Source: a virus
Direction: 5' to 3' (one strand)
DNA: 24,570 nucleotides
Virus record (IMG/VR): IMGVR_UViG_3300034407_000727
Location: 1-24,570 of that record
Below the pieces are notes generated by a model. That model was not told where the DNA came from. It was given only the letters and a program-made list of their open reading frames with translations, and searched no databases. The position numbers were made by a program, and so were the translations under genes. Position 1 is the stretch's first letter; each line of letters starts with the position of its first letter. Positions 14,491 to 22,684 of the stretch are shown one piece after another.

Positions 14491-17400
14491 TTTGACTTTT
14501 CTCTAGATCATTAATAAATGAAAGAGTTGCTTTGTTTCTACGTGTTAATTTCTTACCACCAGATTCTCTTTCATATTCTTCTTTAGCTTTTTCATAGTCT
14601 TTATTTACTATCGCTTTTGTAAAGTTTGGAAACTTTTTTATTGTTCCGACATTGTATGTATAGTCTGCTAGTAAAGCTATCTCTTTTTCTGATAGTGTGC
14701 TTGGGTCATAACCCATGTCTCTTAAATCACCTTCAGTTTGTTTTATAGACTGCGCAAATATTTTAGTGAATAATTTGTTTTGTTGCTCATCTGTTATGGC
14801 TAGGCTTTTATTTGTTTTTGTAAATGCCGTTGCCTCTTTACCAGATAGACCTGCAGCTTCAGATAATGTTTGAGCTTTGTCTTCTTCAACTCCGACATCT
14901 ATTAAATCATTCATAATCTGTTCGGCTGTCTTTTCTTTCATGTCATATCCTAAACCAATCGTTACTCCACTTGTAGGTGTAGGGTGATGTGGTTTGGTAC
15001 TGTTTGGTCCAATCTCTTGATTGTATGTTAGCTCACCAAATTCTCTAAGTTGTTTCATAATATCTAACTCCTTTTCTTGTTTTTCTATTTCAGATATCTT
15101 AGCCATCTCCTCTTCAGTCTCTACCACTTCTTTTGGTTCTGTAGGTATCATAGCTTGTTCTTGAGCCATCTGCTCTTGAGCCATTTTTTCTTTGTAAGCT
15201 CGTTGAGGATCTATACCTTGAGCTTCGAAAGCCTGTTCTAAAAAGTTCTGTGGTTGAGATATCGGTTCCTTCACTGCTAAATCGGCGGCTTGTTTAAAGG
15301 CATCGGCCGCACCTGGTTGTTGTACGACGACTCCCCCCTCTTGAAGTTTTTGTTTGTCAACTATTTTTAAAAGATCCGTGACTACCTTTGCTGTAAGGTT
15401 ATCGTCTTTTTGTTTTTTGTTTTCTTCAATCTTAGCTGCTTCAACCATGGCATCTATATTAATCTTCTTTTCTTCAAGAGCAAGTTCTTTATCCTCACGT
15501 TCTTTTCTATTCATCATAGCTTGTTTTTGGATATTTAAATTTTGTTGCTCTATACTATCTAGTCCACCTTGCGCTGCTAACTGGTTTGCTTGCAGTATCT
15601 GTTGTGCACTTTCTGACATGATTGCAGTTAGACTAGCGCCTTGGTCTACTTGACCCTCTTGCGCTTTCATTAGTCCACCCATTTGTTCTTGGAATCGTAG
15701 AACCATATGTTCTCTGACGTTAGCCATTAGTATCGGTTCTACCTGTTTCATAATCGGGTTGGCACCATTGAGCGGGTCTTGTAAGTAAGAGGTCTTCACG
15801 GCGATGTGAGCATTGTGGTCTTGTCCTGGAAATGCTTTGATCGGCTGTCCACGTGTAGCCGACATGATATCAGCGAGAGGATCTTGTTGGACTGCCTGTT
15901 GAGGCGCATTCATGAATCGCTCTGGACTATCGACGTTAGCTGCGGCAAGAACCGCTTTGTTTACCTCTGGCATATTGAAAGTTCCAGGAGGTGACTGTGA
16001 AGCCAACTGTAACATCAGTTGAGCTTGCGCTAATCTATGTGAGTTCGATGGGATGTTCGGATCACTAACAGGAAGTACATCGATACGACCATCAAAATCT
16101 TGCTTGAATATCTCGGCAGACTGTCCTATAATATCATAAGGATAAGCAGTCGGTAAAAACTCATTGTTTATTCGAGCTAATATTTTAAACTCGTCTCTTT
16201 GAGACTTGTGGAGTCGTTTGTGAATTGCTGAAAAGAACTTACCTGATGCTTCTAATAATGCTAATGTCGTGCCAACAGGACCGTAGTTCGTTGCATCAGA
16301 CACTACTTGATCTGTCGTGTCAGCAAATTTCTGACCAGCAGTGGCTACAAAGCCTAGCATTTGATAAAGAGTCTGAGACGGTTCTTTATAGGGAAGAGGA
16401 ACAATGGATTTGCCCAAATCTAAACCCGTTGACTCAACATCACGAAACTCCCCCGGCATTATCGGAGAATTATCTCCAACAACTCTAACACCTCTAGCTT
16501 TAAAACCACCTGGTAAATTAGAGAACTGACCTGCATCAATCAATGCTCTCATTGCGGCTGTAGCTGACATTGTTAAATTACCAAGGAAATGAATTAAACC
16601 TAGTCCATAGAATCCGAAACCTGGTACAAACTTGTAACTAACAAAGTGTTCTCTCTTTACAAATCGTGGATCACCGTCATTCCAGTTACGACGAATACTA
16701 AGAACCTTCTTAGAACTTTTATCTATTGTAACGATATATGGATAAGCTACACCCGTTGGACTGTTGAATGGTTCTGGTAAATCTAAATATAAATGTTGTT
16801 CAATTAATACATAGCTTGGGTCATACGGATTCTCATCATATGCCGATAGTCCCATAATCTGTTCTGCTTTAGATGTAATGTTACCTCTATCAGTCTGCTC
16901 TGGATCTCCCAAGTCTATTTCACTATACATACCTGCATCCATATCTTTTCTCAAATCATTTTCAGAACGATAGATAATATGTGAATAACGATCGGCACGA
17001 CGAAGGTCGGACACTAAATTAGATACGTGAAACTGATCTATAGGTATAAACTCGGATATAGGTCGTCCTAATGTTTCATCGTAATAAACTTTTTTAACTG
17101 CCGTACCAATTAATGGTAGGTGAAATAACATCTTCTCAAACTCATCGAAATATTCTGGCATCTCTTCAGTGAGTTGATAGTTCATGAAATCTTTTACACG
17201 TTGTGCTTGTTTCTCTTTCTCTGGTGTTGGTGATCCAACCATTTGAGTTTTAACTGGACCTTTACTCGGAAATAATTCTTGTGATGCTTTGGATTGAAAC
17301 TTGACGGCATTCTCTATAATTAAGGGATGAGTTGCTGTACATGCACCATCAAATGGTTCTGTAGTTTCTTCTAGTTTCAAACCAAGTAAATCAAATCCTC

Positions 17401-17734
17401 TTTCAAATGTTTGCTCCCACTCTTCTCGTGAATCTTTATCAGATGTAAAGTTGTCCATAACTGTTTGAGCTATGTCTTCTAAATCTTCTTCTTCCATTAA
17501 GTCAGCTAGATTCGTATAGAAGTCTTCACTGATTGAAGCTAGTACCTTACCACTGTCTTCATTTAAATCTATTTCTACCTCACCAGTATTAGGATCTACA
17601 TTGACGGCGAGGTCTTCTTCCTGTTCTTCTTTTATATTTACATCTATACCTAAAGCTTGAGATTGGTTTTGAACCTTTTCTTTTGCTACTTCTATAGGGG
17701 TTGATATATCGTCTGGGTTTTTTTCTATTGCCAT
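14483..17734 (-). CDS. Portal protein with C-terminal pesticin-like muramidase domain
   Basis: 1083 residues in one open frame. The N-terminus (1-110) is acidic. The P22-like portal region follows: FERGFDLLGLKLEETTEPFD, ATHPLIIENAVKFQSKASQE with LFPSKG, VKDFMNYQL, LPLIGTAVKKVYYDE, FIPIDQFHVSN and VSDATNYGPVGTTLALLEAS near residue 475. A Gln/Glu-rich coiled region occupies about 700-890. The last 188 residues resemble a lysozyme of the pesticin/T4 type: LREFGELTY with E901, and SGVTIGLGYDMKE with T925 and D931. Those three match the Glu-Thr-Asp catalytic set of pesticin in spacing. Fusion to the portal is unusual and suggests cell-wall opening during DNA entry. Ribosome-binding site GGAAGG; the next gene starts inside its stop region. 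Confidence 0.8.
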   Translation of the reverse strand: MAIEKNPDDISTPIEVAKEKVQNQSQALGIDVNIKEEQEEDLAVNVDPNTGEVEIDLNEDSGKVLASISEDFYTNLADLMEEEDLEDIAQTVMDNFTSDKDSREEWEQTFERGFDLLGLKLEETTEPFDGACTATHPLIIENAVKFQSKASQELFPSKGPVKTQMVGSPTPEKEKQAQRVKDFMNYQLTEEMPEYFDEFEKMLFHLPLIGTAVKKVYYDETLGRPISEFIPIDQFHVSNLVSDLRRADRYSHIIYRSENDLRKDMDAGMYSEIDLGDPEQTDRGNITSKAEQIMGLSAYDENPYDPSYVLIEQHLYLDLPEPFNSPTGVAYPYIVTIDKSSKKVLSIRRNWNDGDPRFVKREHFVSYKFVPGFGFYGLGLIHFLGNLTMSATAAMRALIDAGQFSNLPGGFKARGVRVVGDNSPIMPGEFRDVESTGLDLGKSIVPLPYKEPSQTLYQMLGFVATAGQKFADTTDQVVSDATNYGPVGTTLALLEASGKFFSAIHKRLHKSQRDEFKILARINNEFLPTAYPYDIIGQSAEIFKQDFDGRIDVLPVSDPNIPSNSHRLAQAQLMLQLASQSPPGTFNMPEVNKAVLAAANVDSPERFMNAPQQAVQQDPLADIMSATRGQPIKAFPGQDHNAHIAVKTSYLQDPLNGANPIMKQVEPILMANVREHMVLRFQEQMGGLMKAQEGQVDQGASLTAIMSESAQQILQANQLAAQGGLDSIEQQNLNIQKQAMMNRKEREDKELALEEKKINIDAMVEAAKIEENKKQKDDNLTAKVVTDLLKIVDKQKLQEGGVVVQQPGAADAFKQAADLAVKEPISQPQNFLEQAFEAQGIDPQRAYKEKMAQEQMAQEQAMIPTEPKEVVETEEEMAKISEIEKQEKELDIMKQLREFGELTYNQEIGPNSTKPHHPTPTSGVTIGLGYDMKEKTAEQIMNDLIDVGVEEDKAQTLSEAAGLSGKEATAFTKTNKSLAITDEQQNKLFTKIFAQSIKQTEGDLRDMGYDPSTLSEKEIALLADYTYNVGTIKKFPNFTKAIVNKDYEKAKEEYERESGGKKLTRRNKATLSFINDLEKSQIA

Positions 17735-17740
17735 AATTAA

Positions 17741-19276
17741 TTAGACCTTCCAATAGGTTGCCTTATTTTTTTTATAAGTATTGTCATTATCACTATAATA
17801 CGGATCATGGGGATGTTGCAAGTGCCAAGAATCTTTCATATAATGTATCGCCATAACCATTGCATCTACTTGGTCGTCATGTGCTGCATTTGGAAAACTA
17901 ATTGCTTCGTCAAATAATACTTGCGCCCACAATTTATTTGGTAACCAAACACGACCTGATTCAATCAAAGGTGATGCGGCATAGGCTCTCGCCACTTTAT
18001 CACGATCTGGAGTATATTCAAGTATTGGTAAACCTGCTCTCCGTAAATCTTGTATTAGCGATTGCCCACTGGCTTTCTTTTCTATTATTATAATGTCTGG
18101 CTTGTGTTCATCAAATGCATCTTGTGCATTACTTCGTAACTCTGGATATTCAAAACGACCTCGAACACTTCCAAGTAATATTAAATTACCGACATCATGC
18201 TCAACACCTTCGCTATCTTTTTCTACAGTAACAAAGATACCCCATGTTTGTATAACACTATAATCGGCAGTTGTCCGTGTAGAGAATGCCGTATCCATTG
18301 TTTGTATTACAAAGTCACATTGAGGTGGATCTTTATCTTCCCATATTTGAAACCACGATTTTTTAAGTATACCACCTTCGGCTGGTACAGGATTCTGCAT
18401 ATATAACGATTCCCAATAACGTGAGCCATTATGTCTACGAATCTCTGCCTCATCATTCTGAAGTATCTCTTTTGGTTTCCATTCTGGAAAATATGATTCG
18501 CCGACTGGTAGATTTAATATTTTACTACTGTTGTCGTCAACCCATGCGGGTATACGAATAACTTCCCAGTTTAAAGATTTATTATCATCGTCACTTTGAT
18601 TTGATAATAACCATCCACATATATCATCTTCATGGTATCGAGTGTTAATAATAACTATAGAACCATTCGGCATAAGTCTTGTCCGTAAACCTGCTGGGTA
18701 CCACTCTTTAATATATCTTCTACCTGCTTCACTGAAGGCATCTTCCTCTGACATTACGTCATCAAGTAAAGCTACATGCGCACCACGACCAGCTATCTGT
18801 GTTCGTACACCAGCTGCTACATATACACCGTTCTTGTTTGTTTGCCACTTACCAGCAGCTCTAACATCGGATCTAAGTTTTACATCTTCGAATATTGATT
18901 GATAATCTTGATCGTTAACTACATCTCTAACACTTCTACCAAAGTCAGATGCGAGTTGGTCACTGTGTGATACTGATAGTATCTCATGATTAGGGTGGCG
19001 CCCAAGATACCACGCAGGAAATAGTTTAGAACATATTAATGATTTAGAACTACGTGGTGGTAGAAATACCATTAACCTTTTAATATCACCTTGTTCAACT
19101 TGTTGTAGCTTTTTACTAATGACATCTATGTGTCTACCCATTTTAAAGTCAGCTACAAGTTTAGGTGCAAAGGCTTCTATGAAACCAGAGAAGTTATCAC
19201 GAACATTTTGAAATGCAAGGTGTCTAAGCTTGGCAATATCCTCGTCGCTTATAGATTCATTACTTTTTAGGTTCAT
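17741..19276 (-). CDS. terL: Terminase large subunit (packaging ATPase and nuclease)
   Basis: 511 residues. The ATPase has Walker A PPRSSKS (73-79, a common variant of PPRHGKS), Walker B VALLDD (168-173) with the following E, and the coupling motif INTRYHEDD (210-218). The RNase H-like nuclease shows D328 in QTMDTAFSTRTTADYSVIQT, E399 in IIIIEKKASGQSLIQDLRRA and the D467/D468/D471 cluster in AAHDDQVDAM. All catalytic elements are present. Its start lies 17 bases inside the small-subunit gene, so both are translated together. It cuts concatemers and pumps DNA into the prohead through the portal. Confidence 0.93.
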   Translation of the reverse strand: MNLKSNESISDEDIAKLRHLAFQNVRDNFSGFIEAFAPKLVADFKMGRHIDVISKKLQQVEQGDIKRLMVFLPPRSSKSLICSKLFPAWYLGRHPNHEILSVSHSDQLASDFGRSVRDVVNDQDYQSIFEDVKLRSDVRAAGKWQTNKNGVYVAAGVRTQIAGRGAHVALLDDVMSEEDAFSEAGRRYIKEWYPAGLRTRLMPNGSIVIINTRYHEDDICGWLLSNQSDDDNKSLNWEVIRIPAWVDDNSSKILNLPVGESYFPEWKPKEILQNDEAEIRRHNGSRYWESLYMQNPVPAEGGILKKSWFQIWEDKDPPQCDFVIQTMDTAFSTRTTADYSVIQTWGIFVTVEKDSEGVEHDVGNLILLGSVRGRFEYPELRSNAQDAFDEHKPDIIIIEKKASGQSLIQDLRRAGLPILEYTPDRDKVARAYAASPLIESGRVWLPNKLWAQVLFDEAISFPNAAHDDQVDAMVMAIHYMKDSWHLQHPHDPYYSDNDNTYKKNKATYWKV

Positions 19277-19943
19277 CGTTTGACGATACGACTTTTAGAC
19301 CTGCGATTTTTACAAGTCTTTCTACGTCTTTCTTCTTATTACCACTTTCAAAGCCAGTCGTCTTTACAGTCTGCTCTACTTTATCTACAAACATACCCAG
19401 ATGTTTGGCAATATGTTCCATTGACTTGTTCGCATTTGTAAAATCGCTATCTTGCATGGCTTCATTGTAAACTTTAGCTAGTCTTTCTAGAACTTTTTCT
19501 TTTGTCCATGTAATTTTAGTTACGGCTTCGTCTTGATACTCTTTGATTCGCTCCATAACCTTTTCATTCTTCATGATTACCCTAGCTTTGGCTCTAGTTC
19601 GTGCATCATTCTTGTCTGGTTGGTAACCTGCAGCTAAATATGCTTTGACTTCGTCGCCGTGGCCTGCAAATTCCATGCAGAATTTCTCTTGCATAGCTGT
19701 GAGTCCACGAAATGTAGGAACTTTTACGTTATTGTCTTCTGGTTTTTCTAACATTCTCTTTTTATACTCCTCTGGGTTCTTTTTTTCTAGCCTTCTTAGT
19801 CTACGTCTTTCTAATTCGGCTTGTATTTCTTTTAATTCTGTACCACCTCCATATATTCTCGCCTCTTTCTTAACTTTATGCAAGTTAATCAGCTCTTCTT
19901 CCGTCATATTTCCGTAAAGTATGTGTACTTTTTTCTTTGTCAT
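19260..19943 (-). CDS. terS: Terminase small subunit
   Basis: 227 residues from the ATG at 19943; the open frame extends to a TTG at 19970 but that has no better ribosome-binding site. The N-terminal 80 residues are charged helices. The DNA-binding part resembles Terminase_2 proteins: LTAMQEKFCMEFAGHGDEVK, then AYLAAGY and RTRAKARVIMKNEKVMERIK, an HTH-like arrangement at about 81-135. The C-terminus is helical and basic. It recognises phage DNA and hands it to TerL, whose gene overlaps its end. No good Shine-Dalgarno precedes the ATG; the first 35 leader bases include one arm of an inverted repeat and may fold. Confidence 0.75.
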   Translation of the reverse strand: MTKKKVHILYGNMTEEELINLHKVKKEARIYGGGTELKEIQAELERRRLRRLEKKNPEEYKKRMLEKPEDNNVKVPTFRGLTAMQEKFCMEFAGHGDEVKAYLAAGYQPDKNDARTRAKARVIMKNEKVMERIKEYQDEAVTKITWTKEKVLERLAKVYNEAMQDSDFTNANKSMEHIAKHLGMFVDKVEQTVKTTGFESGNKKKDVERLVKIAGLKVVSSNDEPKK

Positions 19944-19957
19944 AGTTCTAAAGCTTT

Positions 19958-19994
19958 GAAGGGAGGACAATAACCCACAACCATCTCTCCCTTC
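19958..19994. repeat. 8-bp inverted repeat in the terS leader
   Basis: GAAGGGAG (19958-19965) and CTCCCTTC (19987-19994) are perfect complements around a 21-base loop, just upstream of the terS start. On the minus-strand mRNA the GAAGGGAG arm read from 19994 is SD-like, so folding could hide it. A 14-codon leader frame (starting at the ATG after that site) overlaps the terS ATG. Confidence 0.5.
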
Positions 19995-20043
19995 TCTTCA
20001 AATACCAGGATTCCAAAGCTGTAGGAGACAAATGTAGCTTTAA

Positions 20044-20070
20044 ACCTAGAATACTAGGACGTTTCTAGGT
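20044..20070. promoter_or_regulatory. Inverted repeat with three CTAGG half-sites, candidate operator
   Basis: ACCTAGAA (20044-20051) and TTCTAGGT (20063-20070) form a perfect 8-bp inverted repeat. A further CTAGG lies between them (20054-20058), so CCTAG/CTAGG occurs three times. It sits about 20 bases downstream of the candidate minus-strand -10 box, in the leader of the terS transcript, and could be a repressor site or an RNA hairpin. Confidence 0.45.
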
Positions 20071-20088
20071 GGATCTACTGGTATAATC

Positions 20089-20117
20089 AATATAAACAAG
20101 TAATTGACAGGATGCAA
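20089..20117 (-). promoter_or_regulatory. Candidate sigma70 promoter for the packaging/structural operon
   Basis: On the minus strand TTGCAT (20117-20112) and TATATT (20094-20089) are separated by 17 bases, giving a start near 20082 and a leader of about 140 bases before terS. The -35 box matches three of six and the -10 five of six positions. It overlaps the divergent plus-strand promoter. Confidence 0.4.
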
Positions 20118-20132
20118 GTATTTGTTTATTAT
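20104..20132 (+). promoter_or_regulatory. Strong sigma70 promoter for the methyltransferase operon
   Basis: A perfect TTGACA (20104-20109) and TATTAT (20127-20132, five of six) with an optimal 17-base spacer. Transcription would begin near 20139, and AGGAG at 20149-20153 precedes the ATG at 20161. Confidence 0.75.
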
Positions 20133-20160
20133 CAAGTTTTATTTAATTAGGAGATTTTAA

Positions 20161-20349
20161 ATGAATAAACCACAGATACTAACCGTATGGTTTAGTAATG
20201 AACATATCAACTCTAACTTTATAGATAAAGACAAACCAATGTCTAAGGAAGAGTACAGTAAGTTTATTGAATGGGCCGAACAAAACGATTACTACGATAA
20301 GATTTCAAAAGTAACCCAACATTTTGTAAATAAGTTTAGAGAACAATGA
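20161..20349 (+). CDS. Small protein of unknown function, first gene of methyltransferase operon
   Basis: 62 residues, with AGGAG seven bases before the ATG. The product (MNKPQILTVWFSNEHINSNF, then DKPMSKEEYSKFIEWAEQND and a helical end) has no recognisable domain, no TM segment and no Cys. The stop overlaps the next start as ATGA, so it is coupled to the TylF-like gene. Its place in the operon suggests a partner or regulator of the methyltransferases, but nothing in the sequence shows this. Confidence 0.6.
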   Translation: MNKPQILTVWFSNEHINSNFIDKDKPMSKEEYSKFIEWAEQNDYYDKISKVTQHFVNKFREQ

Positions 20350-20945
20350 GACCAGAAGAGTTTATATATCAACCCATGATACTTTTAGACCATCGAATGA
20401 TGGAATATAACTTCTGCATGCAAAACATACAACATCCTAACGGACACTACACAGAGTTTGGAGTATATGAAGGTAAGTCAATAAACTATTTAGCGAACCT
20501 TAATAAGAAAATTACGTTCCATGGGTTCGATAGTTTTAAAGGTTTGCCTGAGAAATGGTTCATGGGACATAAAGTTGTAGAAGAAGGACACTTTGCCATA
20601 GATGGTTTACCAAAAGTTGTACCGAATGTTGTACTGCATGAGGGTTTATTCGATGATACGATACCTATCTGGAAGAAAGATCACAAGAAACATTTATCGT
20701 TTATTAATATTGATTGCGATTTGTATAAGTCTACTCAGACCGTATTAGAATTATTGAATGACCAGATTGTTAGTGGGACACTAATACGGTTCGACGACCT
20801 ACTACCATCACCTATATCTCCATATCCTAATTGGGAACAAGGAGAATGGAAGGCACTTGTCGAATGGTGTCAGAAATATAATAGAAAAGTAACCCCACTT
20901 GCTCGTTCTTGGAAGCAAGGATGTATTATGAAAGTAGATGAATAA
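20346..20945 (+). CDS. TylF/MycF-like O-methyltransferase
   Basis: 199 residues. Blocks typical of the TylF (macrocin O-methyltransferase) family: TEFGVYEGKSINYLA (36-50, SAM-binding), FHGFDSFKGLPEKW (58-71), HLSFINIDCDLYKSTQTVLE (116-135, with Asp residues of the metal/active site) and GTLIRFDDLL (144-153), then GEWKALVEW. This group methylates sugar hydroxyls in a metal-dependent way; sequence alone does not name the acceptor. It overlaps the preceding gene as ATGA and shares one base (TAATG) with the next. It is shorter than full-length TylF (about 250) but all core motifs are present. Confidence 0.8.
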   Translation: MRPEEFIYQPMILLDHRMMEYNFCMQNIQHPNGHYTEFGVYEGKSINYLANLNKKITFHGFDSFKGLPEKWFMGHKVVEEGHFAIDGLPKVVPNVVLHEGLFDDTIPIWKKDHKKHLSFINIDCDLYKSTQTVLELLNDQIVSGTLIRFDDLLPSPISPYPNWEQGEWKALVEWCQKYNRKVTPLARSWKQGCIMKVDE

Positions 20946-21550
20946 TGGTTGAAAGAATTATGGACCCTACCAATATTAGGGCAGATCATTTAGAGAGATA
21001 TAACTTTGCCGTAAAGAAACTAAAAGAACTTAAACCAGAAACTATTCTGGATGTCGGTTGTGGTATCGGATACGGTTCTGTGATTATGCATAACTTACTT
21101 TGCGCATCTATCGATTGTATAGATAAATCTACAGAAGCGCATGATGTATTCGAAGAAGCATTCAGTCGTGACGTCGGTAAGGTGAACTATATTGTCACCG
21201 ACATTACCAAGCTGGAACCACGTACGTTAAGACCCGCCTATGATGCTGTCGTATCGTTTGAGTTTATAGAACACATACCACCAGAACTAGCGCAAGATGT
21301 ATTCGACCTCGCCGCAGAGAAGTCAAACATATTCATCGCATCATCGCCGAATGAATGTGTACGTCCCCATAAACAACCACCAGTGAATGAGTTTCACTAC
21401 AAGCATTACACCCCAGTTGAGTTTGAGGCTATGGGTAAGAAAGCTGGATTCACAAACGTGGAGTTCCACTGCCAGACCAATGGTAGTCACTACATGGTTA
21501 GACCCGGCCTAGAGCAAGGGAAGTTTATGATCGGAGTTTTTACAAAGTAG
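20945..21550 (+). CDS. Class I SAM-dependent methyltransferase
   Basis: 201 residues, coupled to the previous gene through TAATG. Motif I is ETILDVGCGIGYGSVIM (32-48), an acidic strand end follows (SIDCIDKS, 55-62), motif II/III are YIVTDITKL and AVVSFEFIEHIPPE (101-114). The rest has CVRPHKQPPVNEFHYKHYTP, then a C-terminal SHYMVRPG. This resembles Methyltransf_11/25 proteins that act on small molecules or glycans, with the SFE.IEH block typical of that group. An internal ATG six codons in is an alternative start. It ends 120 bases before a two-way terminator. Confidence 0.8.
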   Translation: MVERIMDPTNIRADHLERYNFAVKKLKELKPETILDVGCGIGYGSVIMHNLLCASIDCIDKSTEAHDVFEEAFSRDVGKVNYIVTDITKLEPRTLRPAYDAVVSFEFIEHIPPELAQDVFDLAAEKSNIFIASSPNECVRPHKQPPVNEFHYKHYTPVEFEAMGKKAGFTNVEFHCQTNGSHYMVRPGLEQGKFMIGVFTK

Positions 21551-21668
21551 TATGGGTACCCTAGATTTTAAACAAAGGGGGCCATATTTGAAAATCTGCT
21601 CATTTTGTCTATGGTAGACACAATATATAAGAGCTGCTGCAAGGTGTAATTTTCTTGGTCCCCATAGC
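21551..21668 (+). other. Non-coding stretch with paired segments, possible structured 3' region
   Basis: No gene is seen. TATGGGTACC (21551-21560) can pair with GGTCCCCATA (21657-21666) at nine of ten positions, and inside lies a TGTCTA/TAGACA hairpin with a 3-base loop (21606-21620). It may be the 3' end of the methyltransferase transcript or a small RNA ending at the terminator. Confidence 0.3.
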
Positions 21669-21706
21669 AAAAAAGCCTCCCCCTATTGCTAGGAGGAGAC
21701 TCTTTT
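21669..21706. terminator. Bidirectional rho-independent terminator
   Basis: An imperfect hairpin (21674-21683 with 21692-21701; AG.CTCC.CC paired to GG.GGAG.CT) lies between a run of A on the left and TCTTTT on the right. It serves the plus-strand methyltransferase operon and, read in reverse, the minus-strand gene 21725-22240 with a T6 tract. Confidence 0.75.
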
Positions 21707-21724
21707 AAAAGTCAAGCTAATTAT

Positions 21725-22240
21725 TTATTTAGCTAAACCTTGCTTAAGTTGACTGATAACTTGGTTAACAATCCTAGGGTCTCTAATTACTTGGTTGACA
21801 ATTTCTGAAGTATCTATATTAGGTGGCGTCCAATTAGCAGTGGGACTACTAGCCACGTTTGTATTAGGTGGTACGTCTTTAAGCTTTTCAATACCGTGAC
21901 CATTGGCTAAAGCTTTACCTAAAGCCATGATACCTTGATAATTGATATTAGTTTTAGGCGTCTCAAGTTTGGTAAAAAACTTCTGCCAATTGTTAAAGCT
22001 CATAGACTTATTCAACTGACTTGCAAATAAAACCAAGTTATTATTAGACCCTACAAAATCCCAACTAAAGAAATCGTATTTGTCAGATTTAGCTTTGAAT
22101 GGGTCGTCAAAGCTTGCTAAAAGTTTTTTATGGTTTAGTTGATTTAAAAAAACCTTAGCTTTTCCTATGCTAATAATGGCATAACCATTAATAGATTCAG
22201 TTTTTATAGATTCAGTTTTCACTGTCTGTTTTTTAGTCAT
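21725..22240 (-). CDS. Isolated minus-strand gene of unknown function, possible moron
   Basis: 171 residues from the ATG at 22240, with AAAGGA seven bases upstream; a frame extending to 22261 is less likely. N-terminus MTKKQTVKTESIKTESINGY contains a KTESI duplication from a 14-bp direct repeat. Then a compact region (AIISIGKAKVFLNQL; KYDFFSWDFVGSNNNLVLFA) with aromatic patches and no Cys, and a Pro/Asn/Ser-rich linker. The C-terminus (IVNQVIRDPRIVNQVISQLK) duplicates IVNQVI. No domain is recognised. It faces against both neighbours, has its own leader and shares a terminator, the layout of an independently expressed accessory gene. Confidence 0.6.
   Translation of the reverse strand: MTKKQTVKTESIKTESINGYAIISIGKAKVFLNQLNHKKLLASFDDPFKAKSDKYDFFSWDFVGSNNNLVLFASQLNKSMSFNNWQKFFTKLETPKTNINYQGIMALGKALANGHGIEKLKDVPPNTNVASSPTANWTPPNIDTSEIVNQVIRDPRIVNQVISQLKQGLAK
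22191..22219 (-). repeat. 14-bp direct repeat encoding KTESI twice
   Basis: atagattcagtttt occurs at 22191-22204 and again at 22206-22219, in frame with period 15, duplicating KTESI near the N-terminus of the unknown protein. Confidence 0.8.
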
Positions 22241-22483
22241 GTTATTTTCCTTTGTTAACATTAATATTAATCTAATGTCAATTTTTTGACACTAGTTGTG
22301 GCGACTAATCCACAATTTTAGCTTACACTAATCCCCATAATAGTCAAGCCTATTCTTGAAAGCCTTGCTCACCGTGGCTTTCCAAGGTTGTTTAGAATCA
22401 TTCTAATTAGGAATCCATAGCTAATTATAAAATTTAAGATAAATGAATGTTTAGTATCATACGCAGAAGAGACGCATCCCTAT

Positions 22484-22548
22484 AACGCATTAACGCATTA
22501 ACACATTACGATATACCTATAAGACACCAGGTATATATATAACACATT
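22484..22548. repeat. Iteron-like 8-bp repeats AAC(G/A)CATT
   Basis: AACGCATT at 22484-22491 and 22492-22499, AACACATT at 22500-22507 in tandem, and a fourth AACACATT at 22541-22548, 41 bases from the third (about four helical turns). A palindrome ATATACCT/AGGTATAT lies between the third and fourth copies. Confidence 0.65.
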
Positions 22549-22684
22549 AACCTGGAAAACCTTTATATATCAATAACATGTATTTAATTATGGGCAAAAA
22601 AAGGTCTTGCAATTGGTCGAGAGTTCGGTTAGTCTGAGATCATCGAGGAATTTTCCGAAAGTTTTGGGATATTTCTTGGTTAAT

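Noticed and set aside
22276-22291. TGTCAA-TTTT-TTGACA as back-to-back -35 boxes
   Set aside because: No -10-like sequence at 16-18 bases on either strand, so treated only as a dyad.
22484-22548. CRISPR-like array
   Set aside because: Repeats are only 8 bp and tandem without spacers of regular length.
22578-22637. 19-codon plus-strand frame in the repeat-rich intergenic region
   Set aside because: No ribosome-binding site and sits among repeats; no support.
22590-22680. GGTC/GTTCGG-containing stretch that at first looks tRNA-like
   Set aside because: No complementary acceptor arms, anticodon stem or CCA-compatible end could be paired.
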